Assembly (NCBI GenBank): GCA_934101425.1
Contig: CAKOQQ010000004.1
Location: forward strand, 62,001 to 126,000
DNA length: 64,000 nucleotides
DNA from: an uncultured Bacilli bacterium
GTDB lineage: Bacteria > Bacillota_I > Bacilli_A > RF39 > UBA660
Direction: 5' to 3'
The notes below the pieces were generated by a model. That model saw nothing but the letters and a program-made list of their open reading frames with translations. It ran no database searches and was not told the DNA's origin. A program made the translations under genes and the position numbers. Of this stretch, positions 23,942-33,714 are shown piece after piece (position 1 is the first letter of the stretch; every line of letters begins with the position of its first letter).

Positions 23942-25231
23942 ATGATGAAAGAAAAAGGATTCACATTAGTTGAATTATTGGGAGTTCTAATTATATTAAC
24001 AATAATTATTTTAGTTTTATTTCCAACTATATCAACTTATATAAATAATACAAAAGAAAAGTCTTTTGATAGTGAAATGAAAATAATAACTACTTCGCTA
24101 AAAAATTACGCTGAAGGTCATAAAGAAATTCTTCCTTTAGGTGAAGGAGAATATGTTGTTTTAACTTTAGGACAATTAAAAGACTTTGGAATTGTTAGTT
24201 CGATTTTAAAAAATCCACTTGATGGTAAACAAATAAGTGATAGTATGGAAGTAAGAATAACAAAACACAATGCCAGTTATACTTATGAAGTTGATGAAAT
24301 TTCAATTTCACCAAGAGATGATGATTTATTGTCACCAACAATTACTTTAAAGGGCAATTTGCTTAAATATTACGATATTAATGATAATTATACGGAAGAT
24401 GGGGCAATTGCCCGTGACTCTAATGGTGAAATACTTAATGTTGAAATCGATAAAAGCAACATTAATTTTTCTAAAGAAGGAATTTATTATGTTTTGTATA
24501 CTTCTACCGATAACAATAATATAACTACATATGCTAAAAGGACTATCATTGTTGGTAGTTTGGCTATGCCTATTTCTTATGAAGATGGGAGAGCATTTTA
24601 TTATAATCCTGTTACAAATTCAAGATGCAAAGCTACAGAAGCAGTAAGCACTACAGGAACTAAAACGGGTTGTATGAAATGGTATGCTTTTTTAACTAAT
24701 CCTGAAAGTGATAAAGTAAATTTAATTTTAGATCATAACACATCTACTACAAATGTTAAATGGACTTCATATGATAATATTAAATCAGGGCCAAACACGG
24801 CGCTAGCACGTTTGAAAAGTGATGTATCTGGATGGTGTGATGAAGCTAAAACATCTGCTAGAATGATAGAAGCACAAGAAATAGCTAATATAACTAAAAA
24901 CGATAAATGGAACAATAAATCAACAGGGGGACACTATTACTATTTTTATGATAATTCACAAACCGAATATAAAGGTGCTGTTGGTACTAACCCATATGCA
25001 TGGTTATTTGATAACTTGTATGGCTGTGAAGCTTATGGATGTAATACTTCTGCTGGAGCATCCCATTATTTAATGAGTGGCTATTGGACAAACACTGGTT
25101 TTCCTGATGGGTTTCCACGAGCTTGGAGAGTTCTTGATAATGGTATCTTAGTACATAATACAGCTAATTACGAAAATGGAAGTATTAGACCTGTGATTTC
25201 TATATCAAAGAAAGTATTTGAATTAAACTAA
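23942..25231 (+). CDS. Pilin-like protein with Ig-like and C-terminal lectin-like domains
   Basis: The start MMKEKGFTLVELLGVLIILT is a prepilin signal (cleavage after the G before FTLVE). Residues ~120-205 (SPTITLKGNLLKYYDINDNY ... GIYYVLYTSTD) form an Ig-like domain of the DUF5011/Cry22-like type. From about 210 to the end the protein matches the pilin at 16534 closely (AVSTTGTKTGCMKWY, TEYKGAVGTNPYAWLFDN, YWTNT, IRPVISISK). Unlike that gene its 3' end has ordinary AT-ending codons. The ATG at 23942 and 23945 are both possible starts. It follows the HD-kinase gene by 5 bases and ends before a terminator. Confidence 0.82.
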   Translation: MMKEKGFTLVELLGVLIILTIIILVLFPTISTYINNTKEKSFDSEMKIITTSLKNYAEGHKEILPLGEGEYVVLTLGQLKDFGIVSSILKNPLDGKQISDSMEVRITKHNASYTYEVDEISISPRDDDLLSPTITLKGNLLKYYDINDNYTEDGAIARDSNGEILNVEIDKSNINFSKEGIYYVLYTSTDNNNITTYAKRTIIVGSLAMPISYEDGRAFYYNPVTNSRCKATEAVSTTGTKTGCMKWYAFLTNPESDKVNLILDHNTSTTNVKWTSYDNIKSGPNTALARLKSDVSGWCDEAKTSARMIEAQEIANITKNDKWNNKSTGGHYYYFYDNSQTEYKGAVGTNPYAWLFDNLYGCEAYGCNTSAGASHYLMSGYWTNTGFPDGFPRAWRVLDNGILVHNTANYENGSIRPVISISKKVFELN

Positions 25232-25250
25232 CTAATGTTAGTTTTTCTTT
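25226..25250 (+). terminator. Intrinsic terminator after the second pilin
   Basis: AACTAAC-TAAT-GTTAGTT hairpin with following T residues, overlapping the stop codon. Confidence 0.75.
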
Positions 25251-25257
25251 TAAATAA

Positions 25258-25286
25258 TTGTATTTTAAGGTTATTTATAGTATAAT
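25258..25286 (+). promoter_or_regulatory. Predicted smc promoter
   Basis: TTGTAT (25258-25263), 17-bp spacer, TATAAT (25281-25286). Confidence 0.6.
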
Positions 25287-25306
25287 TTTAGTGTTAGGGT
25301 GATGTT

Positions 25307-28252
25307 ATGTATCTAAAAAATATAAAGGCACATGGATTTAAATCTTTTGCAGATAAAATCAATATAGAACTTGATACTAAACTAACTGGTATAGTAGGAC
25401 CTAATGGTTCTGGTAAAAGTAATATAGTGGATGCAGTAAGATGGGTACTAGGTGAACAATCTGTTAAATCACTTCGTGGTGATACTTCTATGACTGATAT
25501 AATATTCTCAGGAAGTAAAAGTAGAAATCCACTTAATGTTGCAAGTGTTACTTTAGTGCTTGATAATAGTGATAATTATTTACCTCTTGCATTTAATGAA
25601 ATATCGATTCAAAGAAGAGTATATAAAGATGGTAGTAATGAATATTATTTAAATAATGAAAAGTGTAGATTAAAAGATATATTAGATTTATTAGTAGACT
25701 CAGGTTTTGGTAAAGATAGTTTAAATATTATTTCACAGGGTGAAGTAGAGAGTATTATTTCTTCTAAACCTACTGATAGAAGAGTTTTAATAGAAGAAGC
25801 AGCTGGAGTACTTAAATATAAAAAAAGAAAAGAAGAAGCTTTAAGAAAACTAGAAAAAACTCATTATAATATGAATCGTGTTAATGATGTTATAAATGAA
25901 TTAGAAGTTCAAGTAGAACCTTTAAGAATACAAAAGGAAGCTTTAGAAAAGTATTTATCCGTTAAAGAAGAATTAGAAGATTTAGAAATATCACTAATTA
26001 CTAATGACATAACTAATATTAGTTTTAATTATAATAATGCTAAAGCTTCTTTAGAAGAAGCTAATAATGAACTTATTCATATGTCTGCTAATAATAGTAC
26101 TAATGAAGCTAAAATAGAAGAATATAAATTAAAAATATCAAAATTAGATAAAGAAATAAATTTAAAACAACAAGAATTACTTAATAAAACTAAAGAAGTA
26201 GAAGAAGTAAATAGTGAAAAGAAAATAATACTTGAAAGACAAAAATATAAAGTAGAAGATCAAAAATTACATGATAATTTAATTAGTTTAAATGAAAAGA
26301 AATTAAAAATTGAAAATGATACTAATTTAATTATGCTAGAAATTAATTCTAAAAATAGTGAATTAAAAACTAATAACGCTAAATTAGAAGAATTAAATAA
26401 TGAATTAAATAATATTAAAAATGATAAAAATAAATTACTTGTAACTTTAAATGAAAAAAATAAAAATTTAATTTATTTAAAAAATAGTAGTGATAGTTTA
26501 AGAAATGCTATTGATAGTAATAGTAATTTGCCATATAGTGTAAGAAATGTTTTAAATAATCCTAAATTAAAAGGTATACATAACATTATTGGAAAACTTT
26601 TTGAAGTAGAAGAAAAATATGCTACTGCTATTAGTACTGTTCTTGGACTTGCTAGTTCTAATATAGTAGTAGATAATGAAGAAATTGCTAAAGAAGCAAT
26701 TAAATTTTTAAGAGAAAATAAACTTGGTAGAGCAACATTCTTTCCTTTAAATATTATCAAACCTAAAGGAATAGAAGAATATGTTCTTAATAAAATTAAA
26801 GTAGATGGCTTTATTGGAATTGCTTCTGATTTAGTAAAATATGATAAAAAATACTATAATATTATTACTAATCAACTTGGTAATGTTATAGTAGTTCGTG
26901 ATATTGATGTAGCTAATAAAATTAGTAAACTTATAAATCATTCATACCGTATTGTTTCATTAGATGGTGAATTATTACATGTTGGTGGAAGTATTACAGG
27001 TGGAGCTTTAAGTAATAATAGAAACATAATTAGTGATAAGTATGAACTTGAAAAAATGCTAATGCAAATAAATAAAGTTACTAATGATATAAAAATCATT
27101 GAAGATAAAATAAATATACTTGATAATAATTATAAAGCAGTTGAAGATAAATATTATCTAGCTAATAAAAATAAATTATTATTAGAAGAACAAATAAAAA
27201 ATAAAGAAAATATAATAATTGATTTAGATGATGATAAAAATGATATCGAATTAGAAATTAAAGGTATAAATAATATGCTTAATAATACATTATCTATTGA
27301 AGAGGAAAATGTAATTAATAAATTTTATGAAGTAACTAAAGAAAAAGATATATTATCTAATACTCTTAATGAACTTATTAAATCTAAAAATGATTTAAAT
27401 GATAGCTTGGAAGAATTTGAATATTCTAACAAAAAGGAAAATAGTTTATTTAATGCTAAAACTAATGAAATAAAAGAACTTGAAATTTCTATAAATAGAA
27501 TGGATGTTAAATTAGATAATTTACTTATTAATTTAAGTGAAACATATTCAATAACTTATGAAGAAGCTTCTTTGAAATATAAACTTGAAATTGATGAACG
27601 TGAAGCAAGAGGTAAAGTTAATAGTTTAAAGAGACAAATAAAAGAAATTGGTGTTGTTAACTTAGCAGCTAAAGATGAATATGAAAGAGTTAATACTAGG
27701 TATGAATACTTAACTAGTCAAAGAGAAGATTTATATAATGCTGAGAATACTTTACTTGAAATAATAAAAGAAATGGATAATATTATGGAAAGTGAGTTTA
27801 GTAAAACATTTGAAATTATCAATAATAATTTTAAAGAAACATTTAGAGATTTATTTAATGGTGGTGTAGCATCACTCAAACTTACAGAACCAGATAATTT
27901 ACTTGAAACAGGTGTTGAAATAGTTGCTTCTCCTCCAGGAAAAAGTATGAAAAATATTATTTCACTTTCTGGTGGTGAAAAAACATTTACGGCTATTAGT
28001 TTATTATTTGCAATATTAAAAACAAGACCAGTGCCTTTCTGTTTATTAGATGAAATTGAAGCTGCTCTAGATGATGCTAATGTTGCTTCATTCTGTAAAT
28101 ATTTAAATAAATTCAAAGATAAGACACAATTTATTTTAATAACACATAAGAAAAAGACAATGGAATACATGGATACTTTATATGGTGTTACTATGCAAGA
28201 GTCTGGTGTTAGTAAATTAGTTAGTGTTAAACTAGAAGAAATAAAGGAGTGA
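25307..28252 (+). CDS. smc: Chromosome segregation ATPase SMC (short-armed)
   Basis: Organises the chromosome with ScpA/ScpB. The N-terminal ATPase half begins MYLKNIKAHGFKSFADK with Walker A GPNGSGKS near residues 33-40. Two coiled-coil arms flank a hinge at about residues 400-560 (SVRNVLNNPKLKGIHNIIGKL to VGGSITGG). The C-terminal half has the signature ISLSGGEKTFTAISLLFAI and Walker B CLLDEIEAALDD. At 981 residues it is about 200 shorter than typical bacterial SMC; the loss is in the coiled-coil arms. It follows its own promoter and a GGGTGATG ribosome binding site; lemA begins 5 bases after its TGA. Confidence 0.95.
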   Translation: MYLKNIKAHGFKSFADKINIELDTKLTGIVGPNGSGKSNIVDAVRWVLGEQSVKSLRGDTSMTDIIFSGSKSRNPLNVASVTLVLDNSDNYLPLAFNEISIQRRVYKDGSNEYYLNNEKCRLKDILDLLVDSGFGKDSLNIISQGEVESIISSKPTDRRVLIEEAAGVLKYKKRKEEALRKLEKTHYNMNRVNDVINELEVQVEPLRIQKEALEKYLSVKEELEDLEISLITNDITNISFNYNNAKASLEEANNELIHMSANNSTNEAKIEEYKLKISKLDKEINLKQQELLNKTKEVEEVNSEKKIILERQKYKVEDQKLHDNLISLNEKKLKIENDTNLIMLEINSKNSELKTNNAKLEELNNELNNIKNDKNKLLVTLNEKNKNLIYLKNSSDSLRNAIDSNSNLPYSVRNVLNNPKLKGIHNIIGKLFEVEEKYATAISTVLGLASSNIVVDNEEIAKEAIKFLRENKLGRATFFPLNIIKPKGIEEYVLNKIKVDGFIGIASDLVKYDKKYYNIITNQLGNVIVVRDIDVANKISKLINHSYRIVSLDGELLHVGGSITGGALSNNRNIISDKYELEKMLMQINKVTNDIKIIEDKINILDNNYKAVEDKYYLANKNKLLLEEQIKNKENIIIDLDDDKNDIELEIKGINNMLNNTLSIEEENVINKFYEVTKEKDILSNTLNELIKSKNDLNDSLEEFEYSNKKENSLFNAKTNEIKELEISINRMDVKLDNLLINLSETYSITYEEASLKYKLEIDEREARGKVNSLKRQIKEIGVVNLAAKDEYERVNTRYEYLTSQREDLYNAENTLLEIIKEMDNIMESEFSKTFEIINNNFKETFRDLFNGGVASLKLTEPDNLLETGVEIVASPPGKSMKNIISLSGGEKTFTAISLLFAILKTRPVPFCLLDEIEAALDDANVASFCKYLNKFKDKTQFILITHKKKTMEYMDTLYGVTMQESGVSKLVSVKLEEIKE

Positions 28253-28256
28253 TAAA

Positions 28257-28784
28257 ATGATATATGTAGTAATTATACTTGTTGTTTTACTATTATTATG
28301 TTTTATATTATATAATAGAATAATTAAATTAAAACTTAGATGTGAAAATGCATGGGCAAGTATTGATAATCAACTAAAGAGAAGAAATGACTTAATACCT
28401 AATTTAGTTGAAGTAACAAAAGGATACGCTAAGTATGAATGTGAAACATTAGTAGAACTTACTAAAGTAAGAACAAATAACATTAGTGAAGAAAGCAGTA
28501 AAAGTGATAAAATATCTAAAAATATCAATAAAATATTTGCTGTAGCAGAAGCTTATCCTGATTTAAAAGCTAGTGAGTTATATAAAAATTTGCAATTAGA
28601 ACTTATTGGAACTGAAGATAAAATTGCTTATGCTAGACAATTCTATAATGATTGTGTTCAATACTTTAATACACAAATAATGATTTTTCCTAATAATATA
28701 TTTGCAAAAGCTTTAAAGTTTACTCCTTATGAATACTTTAAAGTAAATGATAATGAAAAAGAAAATGTGAGTATTAGTCTATGA
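28257..28784 (+). CDS. lemA: LemA-family membrane protein
   Basis: 175 residues: one N-terminal membrane segment (2-22) then a helical cytoplasmic or surface domain. CENAWASIDNQLKRRNDLIPNLVE is the diagnostic LemA block, and YNDCVQYFNTQIMIFPNNI closes the domain. LemA is almost always beside an HtpX-like protease, as here, where htpX overlaps by 4 bases. The role of LemA is not established; the pairing suggests a membrane quality-control task. Confidence 0.92.
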   Translation: MIYVVIILVVLLLLCFILYNRIIKLKLRCENAWASIDNQLKRRNDLIPNLVEVTKGYAKYECETLVELTKVRTNNISEESSKSDKISKNINKIFAVAEAYPDLKASELYKNLQLELIGTEDKIAYARQFYNDCVQYFNTQIMIFPNNIFAKALKFTPYEYFKVNDNEKENVSISL

Positions 28785-29662
28785 TATTAAGAGATGTACG
28801 AAAAAATAAGATAAAAACATATTTAATATTTGGATTATTTATGGCTTTTATCTATTTAGTAATATATTTTGTAGGTATAATATTTGATATGTCTAGTTAT
28901 ATATTTGTTATATTTGCACTTGTTATATCTTTTATTAGTAGTTATGAAGCTTATTATAATTCTGATAAAATAATATTAAAATTAAATGGTGCTAGAGAAG
29001 CTACTAAAGAAGAAGATTTAATGCTAACTAATATTTTAGAAGGATTATGTTTAGCTACTGGTCTACCTAAACCAAGACTTTATATAATGGATGATTCAGC
29101 TATGAATGCTTTTGCAACAGGTAGAAATCCTAATAATGCTGTAATATGTGTTACTACAGGATTACTTAATAGACTTGAAAAATATGAAATAGAAGCTGTA
29201 TTAGCACATGAACTTTCTCATATAAAAAATTATGATATATTACTTCAATCAATAGCTATCGTTATGGTAGGTTTCGTAGTTATAATATCTGATATAGTAA
29301 GTAGAAACTTGTATTATGCAGGTAGTAGGGATGATGATAATAAAAGTAATGGTATAATTATGCTTATTGGAGTTGTTTTTATACTTCTATCACCATTTTT
29401 TGCAGAACTACTTAAACTTGCAATATCTAGAAATAGGGAATATTTGGCGGATAGTAATGCCGTAGAAATAACAAGGAATAAAACTGGTATGATTAATGCT
29501 TTAAAGAAAATTAGTTCTGATCCTGAAGAATTAGAACAAGCTCATAAATCATCTGAATCTTTATTTATTGTTAGTCCATTAAAAGGTAAAAAGAGTAGTA
29601 GTTTATTTAGTACACATCCAAGTATAGAAGATAGAATTGATAGAATAAATAAATTACAATAA
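28781..29662 (+). CDS. htpX: Membrane zinc protease HtpX (M48 family)
   Basis: Cleaves misfolded membrane proteins. Two N-terminal membrane segments, then the zinc-binding HELSH within LAHELSHIKNYDILLQ, two further membrane segments around residues 165-210, and the third ligand region NREYLADSNAVEIT. 293 residues is the standard length. The ATG overlaps the lemA stop by 4 bases, so the two are translationally coupled. A bidirectional terminator follows. Confidence 0.94.
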   Translation: MILRDVRKNKIKTYLIFGLFMAFIYLVIYFVGIIFDMSSYIFVIFALVISFISSYEAYYNSDKIILKLNGAREATKEEDLMLTNILEGLCLATGLPKPRLYIMDDSAMNAFATGRNPNNAVICVTTGLLNRLEKYEIEAVLAHELSHIKNYDILLQSIAIVMVGFVVIISDIVSRNLYYAGSRDDDNKSNGIIMLIGVVFILLSPFFAELLKLAISRNREYLADSNAVEITRNKTGMINALKKISSDPEELEQAHKSSESLFIVSPLKGKKSSSLFSTHPSIEDRIDRINKLQ

Positions 29663-29691
29663 AAGATGTTAGAAATTTCTAACATCTTTTT
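29662..29691. terminator. Bidirectional terminator between htpX and the AssT-like gene
   Basis: A near-perfect palindrome AAAGATGTTAGAAA / TTTCTAACATCTTT with T runs on both strands, between convergent genes. Confidence 0.9.
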
Positions 29692-31613
29692 TAGTTAAAT
29701 ACTATATATTCATTTAAATCATATACAGTATCATTTATTTTTATATATATATAATATTTTCCTTGTAAACCTTCTTTATTTATGTATTTAGTTACGTTGA
29801 TACCATTTTTTTCTTCTTCGCTATTAAATACATCTACACACATTGCAGTGTATGGCTTTTTAGAAATAATCATATTATAAGTTTTTTTACTAAATAAATT
29901 ATCTAATATAATTTTAACTTTTTCATCTTTATTAAATTTACCACTTACTACTAATCTATCAGCTTCTTCATAAACTTTTATATTTTTTTCTTTTAATATA
30001 TCTTTAGCATCTTTATTTATAAGCGTACTAACATTATCAGAAGTTTCGGTTACTCCAAGTGAACCTAATATTTCACCTTTTTTAAGAGTATATTCATCGT
30101 TACTATATAAGCTCATTTTTTCTGCACGATATAAATTAGTATTTAATTTCATTTCAAATATTACTTTATTATTTAATAATTCAACAGTAGTACTTGATAA
30201 TTCTACATCTTTATTAAATGATGCTGGAGTATTATTTACTTTACCATTAGTTTTAGAATTACCACCAAAATGTATTAAATAATTATTTTCACTTAAATAA
30301 TCAACGTCTGATATGTATGGAGAATACAAGCTAGAACCTCTTTCTTTACCATATTCATATACTTGTTTGATAGTCATATTCTTAGTATCTATTCTATAAA
30401 TAACACCACGACTATAGTTTTTATTAGCATCTAAATATTTATCTTTATCTTTTGATCTATTATTACCATTATCAAATATGAATACATCACCATTTGGAAG
30501 TATTTCGGCTGCATGTTGACTCCATTGCCATTCAAAATTACCGATTGGTTTAAAGAAATATCCAAGATATTCTGTACTCCAATTTGTACTATCACCAATA
30601 ATCCAATTTAATTTTAATGTATCATAATTTATATTTATAACAGCATCCATATGTCTACCTGATAAAGTTATAGAATTAGTTTTTTTATCATACCAAATAG
30701 AGTTATTGTGAAACCAGTCATAATTAGTCCAATTTTCACTTTTTCCATCTGTCATATTTAATATATCTTTTAAATCTATTTCTTTTACTATATTCCCAGT
30801 TTTTCTATCTATTTCAACAATATAATCTTCTACAGTTCCAGAAGAGAAGTCATCTGATAGTACAAGCAAATTACCATTTTCAAGTTCAAAATAATCATGA
30901 TGATATCCGCCTGGTATTGTATATTCATAATATATTTTTCCAAGTAAATCCATTTCAGATAAACCAACTGTATAATAAGGTGGATTTATTAGTCTATCGC
31001 TACTTAACAATAAGTGGCCATTATTTAATCTAGATATATCCCAGATATTAGAAGTAGTTAAATACCATCTAACGTCTCCGTTAACATCATAAGCTGCTGT
31101 ATAACCGATAGATGATGGAGTAACAAAGTATAAATCATTATTTAATGACTTTTTGTCGCTTTTAACATACTCTACAGTATTAAAATCTTCTGGTAATTTG
31201 TCTGTTTTTATTTTAAAAGTGTAATCATGTTCATTTACTGTAACTATAACTGTATTTTCAGCATCTGGATATAATCCATAAATAGGTAAGTAATGAGTTT
31301 TACTTGCTTTAAATGTATTTGTATAAGTAGTTAAACTATCTTTACCTTTAATTGTAACAGTAGGTGATGTCATATCATTTGTTTCAAATATAATAAGTGC
31401 AGTAAGAGGGGATATTTCATAAGGATTTAATATTATATTTGGTTTTTCTATTGTATAACCATCACTTTTAAAATTTTGTTCTAATTCATATTGATGATTT
31501 ATAATATGAATTTTCTTTTCAACGGGTTTAACTCTTTCTACTATATAATAAATCCATATTGATGATAAACATGAAATTATTATTAAAAGTATAAATTTAT
31601 ATTTAGTTTTCAT
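29691..31613 (-). CDS. Arylsulfate sulfotransferase (AssT) family membrane-anchored protein
   Basis: AssT moves a sulfate group from one phenol to another, without PAPS. Residues 5-23 form the anchor; an N-terminal beta domain (around 35-140) precedes a six-bladed propeller with repeats such as HLLLSSDR and NLLVLSDD. Histidine-rich positions in GYHHDYFELENG, SGRHMDAV and WSQHAAEILPNGDVFIFDNG match the active-site surroundings of the family. The length of 640 fits. It is first-transcribed after or with def and ftsW on the minus strand (8 bases from def). Its in-vivo acceptor is unknown and no sulfur-metabolism gene is nearby. Confidence 0.85.
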   Translation of the reverse strand: MKTKYKFILLIIISCLSSIWIYYIVERVKPVEKKIHIINHQYELEQNFKSDGYTIEKPNIILNPYEISPLTALIIFETNDMTSPTVTIKGKDSLTTYTNTFKASKTHYLPIYGLYPDAENTVIVTVNEHDYTFKIKTDKLPEDFNTVEYVKSDKKSLNNDLYFVTPSSIGYTAAYDVNGDVRWYLTTSNIWDISRLNNGHLLLSSDRLINPPYYTVGLSEMDLLGKIYYEYTIPGGYHHDYFELENGNLLVLSDDFSSGTVEDYIVEIDRKTGNIVKEIDLKDILNMTDGKSENWTNYDWFHNNSIWYDKKTNSITLSGRHMDAVININYDTLKLNWIIGDSTNWSTEYLGYFFKPIGNFEWQWSQHAAEILPNGDVFIFDNGNNRSKDKDKYLDANKNYSRGVIYRIDTKNMTIKQVYEYGKERGSSLYSPYISDVDYLSENNYLIHFGGNSKTNGKVNNTPASFNKDVELSSTTVELLNNKVIFEMKLNTNLYRAEKMSLYSNDEYTLKKGEILGSLGVTETSDNVSTLINKDAKDILKEKNIKVYEEADRLVVSGKFNKDEKVKIILDNLFSKKTYNMIISKKPYTAMCVDVFNSEEEKNGINVTKYINKEGLQGKYYIYIKINDTVYDLNEYIVFN

Positions 31614-31621
31614 AAATCCTC

Positions 31622-32170
31622 CTATATTAATCTTATTTCATCTTCTGTGAAGAATGGTTTATTTTTATTTATTCTATCATAAAATAGTATTCCATTTAAA
31701 TGATCTATTTCATGTTGGAAAGCAATTGATAAATCTTCTCTTGCACGGATAGTAATATCATTACCATCAATGTCTTTTCCTTTTACGGTTACTCTAGCAT
31801 ATCTAGGTACATGACCATCAACATCTCTATTAACACTTAAACATCCTTCACCAGCTTCTGCAGCGATTATTTCTTCTGAATTACTAACTATAACTGGATT
31901 TACAACAACATAATCATTAAATTTGCCGTCTTCATATTCATGAACGATAACAATTAATCTTTTATTAATTCCAAGTTGAGGATAAGCTAATCCCATACCA
32001 GGTCTTAATTTATATTTTTCTGATAATTCTTCTATTTGACTATATCTTAGTTCTAATAGCATTTGTTTAACTAACTCTTTATCTTTTTTAGTAAGTGGTT
32101 CTGTTATGTCAGTGCTTATCATTCTAAGTCTTTTATCTTTTTCATCTAGTATATTAAGTTTCTTAAACAT
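31622..32170 (-). CDS. def: Peptide deformylase
   Basis: Removes the N-terminal formyl group of nascent proteins; an iron or zinc enzyme. The three motifs are present: GMGLAYPQLG (motif 1, GxGLAAxQ with A to Y change), EGCLSV (motif 2, metal-binding Cys) and QHEIDHLNG (motif 3, HExxH). 182 residues, as in type 2 PDF from Firmicutes, which carries an insertion between motifs. It sits between the AssT-like gene and ftsW on the minus strand, with gaps of only 8 bases on each side. Confidence 0.95.
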   Translation of the reverse strand: MFKKLNILDEKDKRLRMISTDITEPLTKKDKELVKQMLLELRYSQIEELSEKYKLRPGMGLAYPQLGINKRLIVIVHEYEDGKFNDYVVVNPVIVSNSEEIIAAEAGEGCLSVNRDVDGHVPRYARVTVKGKDIDGNDITIRAREDLSIAFQHEIDHLNGILFYDRINKNKPFFTEDEIRLI

Positions 32171-32178
32171 ACTTCCTC

Positions 32179-33360
32179 CTATTTTTTATTTTCTATATTT
32201 ATTCTTTGAATAATTGCAATACTTGCAATTAGTGAAATAGTAAAGCTACCACCATATGTAAAAAATGGTAGTGGAACACCTGTAAGAGGTATTATACCAA
32301 AAATTCCACCTAAATTTACAAAAATATGCACAAAAATGTAAGTTGCTACACCAATACACATATATCTATTCCTTAGTTTTTTAGATTTTATACCTATTTT
32401 AAATATTCTATATAGTAATATTCCATATAATATAAATACAATAGAACTTTTAATTGCACCTTGTTCTTCAGCTATTATTGCGAATACACTATCTGTATGA
32501 GGTTCAGGAATATAAGAATATTTTTGCTGACTCTTACCAAGACCTAGACCTGTTAATCCACCTTGATTAAATGCAATATAACTATTACAAACTTGATATC
32601 CACCATCTTCATAATTAACACATGGCTTAAACCAGTTAAATATACGACTTTTTTGTTCATTTGAAAATAAACTTCCAGTTGCAAGAACATATATCGAAGC
32701 TACAAATAATAATAGTCCGATTGAATAAAAAATGGCATTAGTTTTTTTCTTTTTAGAGAAAGGCGAATATAAAAATAATACACCTGCTATTATAGTTATT
32801 ATGAATGCTGTACCTGCATCTTTTTGTAAAAAAACTAATATAGGCATAATTAGAGAAAAGGCAATTGCAATACTTATTTGTTTAAAGTTTGTTTTTCCGT
32901 CAATATTATCATTTTCAAATATTTTTTTAAATTTTTCATAAAAACAAGATAAAAATACTATAATTATTGGTTTAGTAAATTCAGAAGGCTGAAAGGCTCC
33001 AAATTTTGATTTTATCCATCCTTGAGAACCACGAGTAACAGTTGAAGATAATATTGGTACTAAAAGTAGTATACCAATTCCAATAAATAGTATAGTTGAT
33101 AAGAAAAAATAATTTTTAGTATCAACATTAATTATTACCATGCTTATAACAATTCCGGCAATTATCATTACTGATTGTCTAAAAAAATAATAGTATAATG
33201 ATTTATCATATTGTATTACTGATTCTCTACTTGATGCTGTAACTATATTAAGTAGACCAGTTATTATTAATATAATTGTACAAACAAGCAAAATCTTATC
33301 ATGATTTTTCAAATTTTCTAAAATATTAATATTTTCCCTTTTCTTCTTACTGTTTTTCAA
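32179..33360 (-). CDS. ftsW: FtsW/RodA/SpoVE family peptidoglycan glycosyltransferase
   Basis: A SEDS protein: about ten membrane segments, polymerises lipid II. The SEDS signature is seen in AFNQGGLTGLGLGKSQQKY, SYIPEPHTDSVFAIIAEEQG, and the C-terminal GVPLPFFTYGGS. The open frame begins with a GTG at 33369, but that GTG is part of AGGTGAT, the usual ribosome binding site of this genome, and a TTG follows at 33360; I chose that start (393 residues). Which SEDS protein it is (division, elongation or sporulation) cannot be told; FtsW is the best guess. Confidence 0.88.
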   Translation of the reverse strand: MKNSKKKRENINILENLKNHDKILLVCTIILIITGLLNIVTASSRESVIQYDKSLYYYFFRQSVMIIAGIVISMVIINVDTKNYFFLSTILFIGIGILLLVPILSSTVTRGSQGWIKSKFGAFQPSEFTKPIIIVFLSCFYEKFKKIFENDNIDGKTNFKQISIAIAFSLIMPILVFLQKDAGTAFIITIIAGVLFLYSPFSKKKKTNAIFYSIGLLLFVASIYVLATGSLFSNEQKSRIFNWFKPCVNYEDGGYQVCNSYIAFNQGGLTGLGLGKSQQKYSYIPEPHTDSVFAIIAEEQGAIKSSIVFILYGILLYRIFKIGIKSKKLRNRYMCIGVATYIFVHIFVNLGGIFGIIPLTGVPLPFFTYGGSFTISLIASIAIIQRINIENKK

Positions 33361-33491
33361 GATAATCACCTAATTAATAATACCATAAAATCATTATAAA
33401 TTAAATATAAATATTAAAAATAGGCAAAATATCATTAGCAAATAAATTAAACTCTAATAATATATATTAGAAAATAGATAGGAGGGATTTT

Positions 33492-33644
33492 ATGTATTAC
33501 TATGGTGGATATCAAGGATATGGAAATCAATGTTGCAATAATGGTGGATACCAAGGATATGGTACAGGATATGGTGCAGCAATTATATTAGTTCTATTTA
33601 TCCTATTAATAATTATTATAGGTGCTCGTTCTTGGAATAATTAA
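33492..33644 (+). CDS. YjcZ-like small membrane protein
   Basis: A 50-codon gene after a GGAGGGA ribosome binding site. The first half is Gly/Tyr rich (MYYYGGYQGYGNQCCNNGG) and the second half is one membrane segment ending in GARSWNN. This layout matches the YjcZ/YtaF-like small proteins of sporulating Firmicutes, expressed late in sporulation in B. subtilis relatives. A terminator follows immediately. Its function is unknown. Confidence 0.72.
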   Translation: MYYYGGYQGYGNQCCNNGGYQGYGTGYGAAIILVLFILLIIIIGARSWNN

Positions 33645-33666
33645 GGAAGATTTCTTCCTTTTTTTT
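33643..33666 (+). terminator. Intrinsic terminator after the YjcZ-like gene
   Basis: AAGGAAGA / TCTTCCTT stem with a short loop, followed by T residues; it overlaps the stop codon. Confidence 0.85.
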
Positions 33667-33714
33667 AGGAGGAGAAAATATCTTTTATATATAAGAATAA
33701 TAGTAGGAGGAAAC

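Noticed and set aside
25079..25228. Second pilin as an active variable-region target
   Set aside because: The domain is homologous, but its codons end mostly in A or T like the rest of the genome.
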